Shown here piece by piece: positions 1-6,112 of a DNA stretch of 13,727 nucleotides; within the stretch, counting starts at the first letter, position 1; the number at the start of each line of letters is the position of its first letter. A model generated the notes under the pieces. The model made no database searches, was not told the DNA's origin, and was given only the letters and a program-made list of their open reading frames with translations. The DNA is taken from contig CAZECM010000079.1 of NCBI GenBank assembly GCA_964510785.1, positions 1-13,727 on the forward strand. The letters run 5' to 3'. The DNA comes from JAAYZM01 sp964510785 (GTDB lineage Bacteria; Actinomycetota; Actinomycetes; Actinomycetales; Cellulomonadaceae). A program made the position numbers and the translations under genes.

Positions 1-141
1 GAACGACCAGAACGCCTGGCCGCCGAGGCTCTGCTCGCCCTCCTGGTCGACGAGGACGACGTGCCGCCCGGCCTCGACGAGCTCGGCCGTGGCGACGAGG
101 CCGGCGAGGCCGGCACCCACGACGACGACGTCGGCATCCAT
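1..141 (-). CDS. FAD-dependent dehydrogenase/oxidoreductase, N-terminal 47 residues (cut by window edge)
   Basis: The reading starts with ATG at 141-139 and stays open to the left edge, so only the N-terminus is present. Residues 2-16 form a beta strand followed by GAGLAG, the GxGxxG dinucleotide-binding fingerprint that holds the ADP part of FAD. About 20 residues on, HVVLVDQEGE ends in the acidic residue that normally contacts the ribose. GGQAFWSF at the cut edge matches my memory of a family of actinobacterial FAD-binding dehydrogenases related to flavoprotein ketosteroid or succinate dehydrogenases; the substrate is unknown. The start lies 20 bases after the stop of the LGFP-repeat gene on the same strand. 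I see no good Shine-Dalgarno sequence. A hexamer CAGAAT lies at 153-148, six bases before the ATG, so the gene may have its own leaderless start. Confidence 0.85.
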   Translation of the reverse strand, partial: MDADVVVVGAGLAGLVATAELVEAGRHVVLVDQEGEQSLGGQAFWSF

Positions 142-161
142 GCGGCGATTCTGCCAGCGAC

Positions 162-1958
162 TCAGGTGTGGAGCTTGGGCTTCTTCGTGCCCTTCTTGAC
201 GATCTTGCCCTTGGTGAAGGTCTGGGTGCAGGTCTTCGTGCCCGACTTCTTGGTGCACTTGCGGTTCGACGTCGGGGTGCCGAGCTTCGACTTGTTCTTC
301 GTGTAGAGCGTGCCGAACGCCCCGGAGACGTAGAACGTGCCGAGCTTCGAGCTCGACGAGATCCAGCCCTTCGTGAACTGCTGGGTGCAGATCTTCTGCT
401 TCTTGGCGCCCTTGCCCTTCGTGCTGCACGAGCGGTTCTTCACGGGGTTGCCGACCGTGGTGCGCTTGGCGTCCCAGACCTTGGCGATCTCCGCGCGGAC
501 CACCCGGGTGGGGAGCTTCGTGCTCGACACCACGCGGTCCGTGCCGAAGGACTGGCGGCACGTCGTCACGCCCTTGACCTTGGGGCAGGTCGCCTTCGAG
601 GTGGGGTAGCCGAGCCAGCCCTTCTGGAGCTTCTTGTTCTTCCAGTACGTCGCGATCTTGCCCGTGACGGGGTAGCTGCCGAGCTTGGGGTGGGCACTGA
701 CGTAGCCCCCCACGAAGCGTTGGACGCAGCGGTCCTTCTTCGCACCGGCGCACGACGCGTTGCCCCGGGGCAGGCCGAGCGAGCCCGTGCGGGTCTTGTT
801 CGAGCGCCAGACCTGCGCGACCTTGCCGAGCACCTGGCGGGTGCCGTACTTCGCCGACTCGACGAGGTAGCCACCGGTGAAGCGCTGCATCGTGGACTTG
901 TCGGTCTTGCGGTAGGAGGCCGCGGAGTACGGCCAGGCGAGGGTGCTCTTCTGGGCACCGGCCTTGCGCCACGCCTTCTCGAGCGGGCCCGTCATGACGA
1001 AGCCCCTGCTGCCGGCCTGGGCCACGGTGCCCCGGGTGAAGCGCTGCGCGCAGTACTTGCCGTTCGTGTGGCACACCTGCTTCGCGCGCTGCACACCGAC
1101 GATGCTGTCGAGACCACCCGCCGCGAGCCACGTCCGCTGGATGTCGGCGCGCACGGCGATCCTGGTCGATCCGAACCAGTCCGTGAAGCCGCGCCAGAAG
1201 TTGCGGTTGCCGTAGGAGGAGCACGAGTCGCCCGTGCCGTACATGTTGGCGAGCGCCGCGGCGTTGGGGACGTACGGCGTGTAGAAGTACAGGCCGAGGG
1301 TCGCCTGGTTCTTGACGTCGACCTCGACGGTGCCGCACGCGGACTTCGGGTGGTACGCGATCTTGTTGGTGCCGATCGAGCGCCAGGTGTAGATGCTCGG
1401 GTCCGCGTAGCGCTGGTACTGGCGGGCCGCGTGATACACCTGGTTGAAGAAGCCGAAGTACTGCTCGTCGCACGGTGCGGTGTCAGGGCACGCGAAGCCC
1501 GTGGCGCGCTCGTACTGGTACGTCGTGGGCGCCGTGGTCGTGACGAGCGACTGCTCCTTCTGCAGGAGCACGAGCAGCACCTTCGCGGAGACGCCGCACG
1601 CCTTGGCGACCTTCGCGATGATCCCCGAGGCGCGCTCGTTGGCGGCACCCGGGTACTTCTTGCAGTACGCGTCCGCCGCCCGGGTGGGCGTCTTCATGCG
1701 GTAGTTCTTGAGGCAGTCCGGGCTGCCCGCCTTGGCGAGGCACTTCGGCACCTTGAGCTTAAGGAAGGCCTGGACCTGGCCCGCCGTGAGGGCCGCACGG
1801 TCGAAGAAGACCTCGTCCGTGATGATGTTGCCCGGGTCGAAGTCGCTCGCGTCTGCGGCGGCCGCGGGGGCTGCGGGGACGACGGCGGCGAGGGTGGCGA
1901 CGAGCACCGCCGTGAGGGCCACGCCAAGGCGTCGGGACAGCCCGAGACAGCGCTGCAT
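162..1958 (-). CDS. Secreted protein with lysozyme-like N-terminal domain and six LGFP-type repeats
   Basis: This 598-residue protein begins MQRCLGLSRR, followed by a hydrophobic stretch and an alanine-rich cleavage region near residue 36, a clear signal peptide. Longer starts, for example 2033, would place about 25 polar residues before the signal. The chosen ATG has AGGA five bases upstream. Residues 38-263 match a domain common in actinobacterial proteins annotated as hemagglutinin or LGFP-repeat proteins. It contains LLQKEQS with Glu135 in a lysozyme-like position, then YYTPY-like and NRNFWRGFTDWFG motifs. Residues 271-598 are six repeats of about 55 residues, each with an aromatic W or Y near the start, a GLP/GYP/GTP-like turn, and a Q.F..G motif. 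Five of the six repeats carry two cysteines. The C-terminal third is rich in lysine. Likely role: attachment to or remodelling of cell wall glycan; hydrolase activity is unproven. Confidence 0.88.
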   Translation of the reverse strand: MQRCLGLSRRLGVALTAVLVATLAAVVPAAPAAAADASDFDPGNIITDEVFFDRAALTAGQVQAFLKLKVPKCLAKAGSPDCLKNYRMKTPTRAADAYCKKYPGAANERASGIIAKVAKACGVSAKVLLVLLQKEQSLVTTTAPTTYQYERATGFACPDTAPCDEQYFGFFNQVYHAARQYQRYADPSIYTWRSIGTNKIAYHPKSACGTVEVDVKNQATLGLYFYTPYVPNAAALANMYGTGDSCSSYGNRNFWRGFTDWFGSTRIAVRADIQRTWLAAGGLDSIVGVQRAKQVCHTNGKYCAQRFTRGTVAQAGSRGFVMTGPLEKAWRKAGAQKSTLAWPYSAASYRKTDKSTMQRFTGGYLVESAKYGTRQVLGKVAQVWRSNKTRTGSLGLPRGNASCAGAKKDRCVQRFVGGYVSAHPKLGSYPVTGKIATYWKNKKLQKGWLGYPTSKATCPKVKGVTTCRQSFGTDRVVSSTKLPTRVVRAEIAKVWDAKRTTVGNPVKNRSCSTKGKGAKKQKICTQQFTKGWISSSSKLGTFYVSGAFGTLYTKNKSKLGTPTSNRKCTKKSGTKTCTQTFTKGKIVKKGTKKPKLHT

Positions 1959-2062
1959 CACGGTCCTGGTGAACCGATCGGTGGACACATCCTGCGGGTG
2001 GGGAAGTTCTCGCATCGCGCACCATGCTGGCACAGCACGCTGCGGTTCGACAGATCCGCTGG

Positions 2063-2413
2063 TCAGCGTGCGCGTTCGGGGGGCCCGTCCTGCGGGACCC
2101 CCGTGACGGTCGTGAGCAGGAAGACCGAGTCCTCGATGGCGGTCACCGAGTGCCGGTGATGGGTCAGCACGGTGAGCTCGCCCGCGACGAGGGGAGCCGT
2201 CGCCTCGAAGCCCGTGACGGTGACCGTGCCGACGAGCACCTGGAGGCTCGCCGCGTGCGGGGAGTTGTGCTCGGCGAGCTGGGTCCCGGCCGTGAGGGCG
2301 AGCACGGACTGGCGCAGCACGCCGTCGTGCACGAGCAGCTCCGCGCTGCGCCCGTTGGGGGATGCCTGGGCCGCGGCGAGGTGCTCCGCAGCCACGCGGT
2401 CGAGCTGAGCCAT
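2063..2413 (-). CDS. Small cupin-domain protein
   Basis: A 116-residue single-domain protein whose ATG at 2413-2411 is preceded by GGAGGAA with good spacing. The central stretch LTAGTQLAEHNSPHAASLQVLVGTV fits the first cupin motif, with His49 and His53 as likely metal ligands and Gln58 where many cupins have Glu. The stretch after residue 79 (GELTVLTHHRHSV) fits the second motif, with histidines at 85, 86 and 88. Small cupins of this kind either bind a metal or act as stress-related or sensor proteins. No substrate can be assigned. It is divergent from the lipoprotein gene at 2573. It is followed on its own strand, after 104 bases, by the LGFP-repeat gene. The C-terminus is short, polar and probably disordered. 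Confidence 0.85.
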   Translation of the reverse strand: MAQLDRVAAEHLAAAQASPNGRSAELLVHDGVLRQSVLALTAGTQLAEHNSPHAASLQVLVGTVTVTGFEATAPLVAGELTVLTHHRHSVTAIEDSVFLLTTVTGVPQDGPPERAR

Positions 2414-2536
2414 GGTTCCTCCAGGGTCGGGTGGTCCGTCATGGTCACTCAACTCGATGCGGGCGCGAGCCACAAGGCCGGGTGCCACGGGGGCGGCGAC
2501 CGATCGTGGCGGTGCGCCATTTGGGGCGCGCAATCG

Positions 2537-2566
2537 CCGACGCTCGGCGGTGGGGCGCCCTACCAT
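2537..2566 (+). promoter_or_regulatory. Putative promoter of the lipoprotein gene, leaderless type
   Basis: CCGACG at 2537-2542 (GAC core as in TTGACA) is separated by 18 bases from TACCAT at 2561-2566, which fits TANNNT. The hexamer ends six bases before the ATG at 2573, which would place the transcription start at or next to the start codon. No Shine-Dalgarno sequence is present. Confidence 0.4.
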
Positions 2567-2572
2567 CGGGGC

Positions 2573-3019
2573 ATGACCCCTCGGGTGCTCCGCACCGCGC
2601 AGCTGCTCGTCGTCACGGCCCTGCTCGGCGTCGTGGGCGGATGCGCCGGGCCGGGTGGTTCGGAGCCGACGACGTCGCTCCGGGGAACCGCGTCGTCGTC
2701 CGAGCCAGGGACGGGCTCGATGGACTGTGGCGACTCCTCCCTGCTGCGGGCGCCCGGAGAGGCGGTCGGTGCGTTCCCGGACAACCCCGACGTCGAGTGG
2801 ACGGCCCGCCCCGCCGCGTCGGTCCTCGCCGAGCTCGTGCTCGTCTCGCTCACGCCGGCGCCGGACGAGGTGGGCTACCCCGAGTTCCAGTTCGTGTACC
2901 GGTGCGACGCCGACGGGCCGAGCCGCATCGCGACCTATGCGCTCGACGGCGACGTGTTCGTGCTGCTCGCGACCACCGACGCGCACGCCGGCGAGGAGCT
3001 GCCGGACGCGTTGCCCTAG
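2573..3019 (+). CDS. Small putative lipoprotein of unknown function
   Basis: A 148-residue protein starting MTPRVLRTAQ, with a hydrophobic segment (residues 8-21) ending at VGGC. Cys24 would be the lipidated cysteine after signal peptidase II cleavage. Residues 25-50 are a Ser/Thr/Gly/Pro linker. The folded part, residues 51-138, holds two further cysteines, Cys52 and Cys111, placed to form a disulfide. The frame is open further upstream, but only this ATG gives a lipoprotein signal and sits six bases after a TANNNT hexamer. I do not recognise the mature domain. It should be exported and anchored to the outer face of the membrane. It converges with the DUF4287 gene, with 48 bases of short repeats between them. 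Its stop codon lies inside a CCCTAG repeat. Confidence 0.75.
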   Translation: MTPRVLRTAQLLVVTALLGVVGGCAGPGGSEPTTSLRGTASSSEPGTGSMDCGDSSLLRAPGEAVGAFPDNPDVEWTARPAASVLAELVLVSLTPAPDEVGYPEFQFVYRCDADGPSRIATYALDGDVFVLLATTDAHAGEELPDALP

Positions 3020-3059
3020 CCCTAGCCCTGGTCTCAGTGCTCGGTTCTCAGTGCGCGGT
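3014..3059. repeat. Hexamer and 14-bp direct repeats between convergent genes
   Basis: CCCTAG occurs at 3014-3019 and 3020-3025, followed by CCCTGG at 3026-3031. Then TCTCAGTGCTCGGT (3032-3045) is repeated with one difference at 3046-3059, and a partial related copy follows. The first TAG is the stop codon of the lipoprotein gene. Confidence 0.8.
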
Positions 3060-3067
3060 GCTCGGTG

Positions 3068-3361
3068 CTAGGCCGTGGGTCTCGTCGCTTTCCCGTCGAG
3101 CCAGAGCGTGTCGGACTCGTCGCGGTGCGCACCCGAGGAGCCCACGTGCTCGTCGCTGATACCCGGCCCGTTCCTGATGACGTGCCACAGGGCCATCGCG
3201 TGCCCGCGCCCGAGGTCGTAGTCGTCCTTGAGCCACGCGACGACCTCGCCTGCCTTGGTCGACGGCGAGTCGAAGCCGCGGTCGTGCGCGAGCTCGAGCA
3301 GCTGGCGGGGCGTCAGCCCGGTACGGTCCTCGATCGTGTCGAGGTAGGCCTGGAACGACAT
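3068..3361 (-). CDS. DUF4287-domain protein
   Basis: A 97-residue soluble protein. The start at 3361-3359 is set by GGAGGAAG about five bases upstream; the frame opens earlier but without a ribosome site. The sequence follows the DUF4287 family closely from memory: MSFQAYLDTIEDRTGLTPRQ, then a TKAGEVVAWLKDDYDLGRGHAMAL core, and a C-terminal GAHRDESDTLWLDG. The family occurs in many soil bacteria. It is thought to be a small helical protein of unassigned function, sometimes linked to DUF5655. It lies downstream of YhgE/Pip on the same strand, but 106 bases and a hairpin separate them, so it is probably a separate transcript. It is convergent with the lipoprotein gene. Confidence 0.88.
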   Translation of the reverse strand: MSFQAYLDTIEDRTGLTPRQLLELAHDRGFDSPSTKAGEVVAWLKDDYDLGRGHAMALWHVIRNGPGISDEHVGSSGAHRDESDTLWLDGKATRPTA

Positions 3362-3393
3362 CGTGACTTCCTCCGGCGTCTGGTGCAACCTTG

Positions 3394-3415
3394 GTGGTGC
3401 GCGGTGGCGCACCAC
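3394..3415 (-). terminator. 9-bp stem hairpin after the YhgE/Pip gene
   Basis: The left arm GTGGTGCGC (3394-3402) and right arm GCGCACCAC (3407-3415) pair perfectly around the loop GGTG. The hairpin sits 52 bases past the YhgE stop on the minus strand and 32 bases before the DUF4287 start. There is no U-tract, which is common for terminators in high-GC actinobacteria. Termination is therefore inferred from stem strength and position. Confidence 0.5.
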
Positions 3416-3467
3416 TCACCATCAAGACTCGCGCCGGCGCCAGAACTCGTCGGGCCCTCGGCCGTGA

Positions 3468-6089
3468 CTAGACCGCGAGCGTAGTGCCGGTGAGCGCACT
3501 GCCAGCAGGCGCAGTGCCGGCAGGTGCGTGGGCGACGACGGCGCGAGCGAGCGCCCGGCGTGACCTGGCGACACCGAGAGCCGTCGCGGCGAAGGAGAGC
3601 CCGGCCCACGCGAGCAGCGCCACGACGGGCCAGCCGACCGAGCCGGTCGCGCCCTGCACCCCCGCGAGGACGAGCTGGGCCGGTCCGACGGGCAGGAGCG
3701 CGTGGGCGTCGAGGAGCGCGTCCGGGACGGTCGCGACGACGGCGGTCGCCACGACGAGCACGGCGACACCGAGAGCCGCCGCTCGCCCGAGGTTGCCCAG
3801 CAGCGCGACGGCGGCCTGGTTCGCGGCCGCGAAGGCGATCGCGACGAGCGCACCGGCGACCACGAGCCCGAGCTGGGTGCCGAACCCGACCCCGGCCACG
3901 CGCCCCAGCACGAGGCCGACGACGGCACCCTGTGCCACGGCGAGCGAGGCGGGCACCCGCAGTGCGCGCAGCGCGAGCCTCGCGGAGCTGCGGGTCGAGC
4001 CGAGCGTGCGCGAGGGCACGGCGGGCAGCACGACGAACGTCGCGAGCGCGCCGAGCCACAGGGCCAGCACGGCGAGGGCCGCCGGGGTGCCCGAGACGCG
4101 TTCGGCCGTCTCGGTCGCCAGCGGCGTGGCCACGGTCTGGGCGACGGCGGCCCGGGAGTCGTCGTCGTACGTGGGGATCTGCTCGACCGCCTGGCCGAGG
4201 CCGCCCGCGAGCTCGCCCGCGCCGCCGGCAAGCCGTCCGACCCCGCCCGTGGCCTGGCCGATCCCGTCCGCGAGCTCGGTTGCTCCGTCGGCGAGGAGGC
4301 CCGCGCCGTCCGCGAGGCTCCCGGCACCGTTCGCGAGGTCCTGGGTGCCGCCGTCGAGCCGTCCGACGCCGGTGACGAGCTCGCCGGTGCCGTCGGCAAG
4401 ACCCGCGACGCCGCCCGAGAGCGCCGTGGCACCCGAGCGCAGCTGCTTGAGCCCCCCCGCGAGCTCCCCTGTGCCGTCAGCGAGCTCGCTCGCGCCCTCG
4501 GCGAGCTGACCAGTGCCCTGGGCGAGCTGACCCGCCCCCGTGGCGAGCTCGCCCGCCCCGGTCGCGAGCCGACCGACGCCGCCCGAGAGCTGCCCCGCGC
4601 CCTCGGCGAGGGAGCCGGCCCCGGTCGCGAGCTCGGTGGTGCCGTCGGCGAGGGCGCGTGCCCCACCGGCGAGGCCCGCCGCGCCGGTACCTGACGCGGC
4701 GTCCCCGGTGATCTGGTCGATCCCGGCGGCCAGGGCGTGCAGACCCGTGGGTGCCGTCGTCGTCCCCGGTGTGCCAGCGAGGGCCGCGGTGCCCGTGGCG
4801 ACACCCTCCGCCCCTTCGAGGAGCGGAGCGAGCTGGTCGATCTGGGCGGTCAGGCCCGCGCACGTGGCGGGGTCGACGGGAGTCGCGGTGTCGCAACCGA
4901 GTGCCGCCGCCTGCCCCTCGAGCGCGGCGAGGAACTGGGCGATGCCGTCGGCGACCCCGCTCGCGCCTGCCGCGAGCTGACCGGCCTGCGCCGGGAGCGT
5001 CGAGGTCTCGGTGCGTAGCTGAGCGAGGCCTCCCGCGAGCTGTTCGGCGCCGTCGGCGAGGGCACCGGCCCCCGCGGCGAGCTCGTTCGCGCCCGCGGCG
5101 AGCCCGTCGGTGCCTTCGGCGAGCGCCTCGGCGCCCGTCGCGACCTCGCCCGTGCCGTCAGCGAGCCCCTGGGCGCCCTCGGCGAGCCCGTCGGCCCCCG
5201 TCGCGAGCCCGTCGACACCGTCCGCGAGGGACCTCGTGCCCTGCGCGAGCCGCTTCGCGCCCTTCGCGCTCGCTCCTGCGCCCTCGGCGAGACCCGCCGC
5301 GCCGTCTGCGAGCTGACCCGCGCCACCGTCGAGCTTACGGACGCCGATCAGCAGCTCCCCGGTGCCCGAGTGCAGCGTGCGTACGCCCCCCGCGAGGGCC
5401 GAGGCGCCGCCGGCGAGCTCTCCCGCACCGTCCGCGAAGGTGCTCGAGCCGTCCGAGAGCTGCTCCGTGCCGTCGGCGAGCTCGCGCACCCCTGCGGCGA
5501 GCTGGTTCGAGCCCTCGGACGCCGCGCCGAGCTGCTCGGAGAGGGTCGTGAAACCGAGCAGGACGTTGTCGACGTACGTCTGGGTGAGCTGCGCGCCGAG
5601 GACGGTCGTGGCGCCCGCGGCGACGGCGCGCGCGACGAGGTCGTCGACGTCACGGCCGCCCGTCGCGGTCGTGACCTGGACGGTCGCTTGCCGTGCCCCG
5701 CTGTCGGCACCGGTACCGGCCCCGCTGTCGGCACTGGCGAAGGAGGTGGCCGCGGCGGAGAACTCCGGGGGGATCGTCACGGCGGCGGTGTACGTGCCGT
5801 CGCGCAGCCCCTGCGTCGCGCCGTCGGCGTCCGTGACCTCCCACGCGAGGTTGCCCGCGGCGTCGGAACCCACGAGCTCGGCGGCGAGCTGGCGGCCGAG
5901 CGGGACGATCTGACCGTCGACGGTGACCGGTTCGTCGTTGTTCACGACCGCGGCGCGCACGGTGTCGAGGCGGCCGGCCGGGTCCCACAGCCCCCAGAGC
6001 AGGAGAGCGAGGAGCGCGACGGGCAGGGCGACGACGCCGATGGTCGTGAGCGGCGAGCGCCCGCGCCGGGCGGTGGCGGTGGCAGACAT
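3468..6089 (-). CDS. YhgE/Pip family membrane protein with long heptad-repeat ectodomain
   Basis: An 873-residue protein. Residues about 14-35 are one membrane span. The following region (AAVVNNDEPVTVDGQ, then a GTYTAAVTIPPEFS motif) matches the Pip/YhgE N-terminal domain. Residues 200-354 and 476-630 consist of xxxLxxG heptads. Between them, residues 355-475 form a non-repetitive tip with Cys399 and Cys410. After TYDDDSR (640-646) come about five or six hydrophobic spans (668-690, 713-735, 740-758, 768-787, 798-812, 820-840), as in the family's C-terminal domain. Relatives include phage receptors (Pip, YueB) and the type VII secretion factor EsaA, which form long extracellular stalks. The start at 6089 has AAGGA seven bases upstream. 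An alternative ATG at 6113 overlaps the MMPL stop. It is almost certainly co-transcribed with MMPL. Confidence 0.9.
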   Translation of the reverse strand: MSATATARRGRSPLTTIGVVALPVALLALLLWGLWDPAGRLDTVRAAVVNNDEPVTVDGQIVPLGRQLAAELVGSDAAGNLAWEVTDADGATQGLRDGTYTAAVTIPPEFSAAATSFASADSGAGTGADSGARQATVQVTTATGGRDVDDLVARAVAAGATTVLGAQLTQTYVDNVLLGFTTLSEQLGAASEGSNQLAAGVRELADGTEQLSDGSSTFADGAGELAGGASALAGGVRTLHSGTGELLIGVRKLDGGAGQLADGAAGLAEGAGASAKGAKRLAQGTRSLADGVDGLATGADGLAEGAQGLADGTGEVATGAEALAEGTDGLAAGANELAAGAGALADGAEQLAGGLAQLRTETSTLPAQAGQLAAGASGVADGIAQFLAALEGQAAALGCDTATPVDPATCAGLTAQIDQLAPLLEGAEGVATGTAALAGTPGTTTAPTGLHALAAGIDQITGDAASGTGAAGLAGGARALADGTTELATGAGSLAEGAGQLSGGVGRLATGAGELATGAGQLAQGTGQLAEGASELADGTGELAGGLKQLRSGATALSGGVAGLADGTGELVTGVGRLDGGTQDLANGAGSLADGAGLLADGATELADGIGQATGGVGRLAGGAGELAGGLGQAVEQIPTYDDDSRAAVAQTVATPLATETAERVSGTPAALAVLALWLGALATFVVLPAVPSRTLGSTRSSARLALRALRVPASLAVAQGAVVGLVLGRVAGVGFGTQLGLVVAGALVAIAFAAANQAAVALLGNLGRAAALGVAVLVVATAVVATVPDALLDAHALLPVGPAQLVLAGVQGATGSVGWPVVALLAWAGLSFAATALGVARSRRALARAVVAHAPAGTAPAGSALTGTTLAV
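4200..4664 (-). repeat. Second heptad block of YhgE/Pip (23 consecutive 21-bp units)
   Basis: Glycine recurs at every seventh residue from Gly476 to Gly630, usually within LAxG or LADG. This gives a degenerate 21-bp periodicity in the DNA. Codons vary between units, so the repeats look old and selected at the protein level rather than freshly duplicated. Confidence 0.85.
5028..5492 (-). repeat. First heptad block of YhgE/Pip (23 consecutive 21-bp units)
   Basis: Glycine recurs at every seventh residue from Gly200 to Gly354 without a break, with Leu three residues before most glycines. The block has the same number of units as the second block. Weaker copies of the pattern continue in phase at Gly375 and Gly382. 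Confidence 0.85.
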
Positions 6090-6112
6090 GGGGGAGTCCT
6101 TCGGGCCGGGCA

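Noticed and set aside
1973..1982. Perfect 10-bp palindrome ACCGATCGGT near the LGFP-repeat gene start
   Set aside because: Ten-bp palindromes are expected by chance in several places of a window this size; there is no second copy and no regulator to pair it with.
1959..2033. An upstream start for the LGFP-repeat protein at 2033
   Set aside because: It would put about 25 polar residues in front of a complete signal peptide; ATG 1958 has a ribosome site and gives a normal signal.
168..2159. A 663-codon open frame on the plus strand opposite the LGFP-repeat gene
   Set aside because: It is the mirror of a GC-biased real gene: Arg/Ala/Leu-rich, no recognisable domain, no ribosome site, while the minus strand shows a signal peptide and family motifs.
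2514..2529. GCGCC / GGCGC hairpin upstream of the lipoprotein gene
   Set aside because: A 5-bp GC stem in such GC-rich DNA is weak evidence, and it overlaps no recognisable riboswitch or terminator pattern.
3014..3031. CCCTAG repeats as a telomere-like end
   Set aside because: Only two exact copies, inside a chromosome-like gene context; the actinobacterial linear ends known to me use palindromic hairpins instead.
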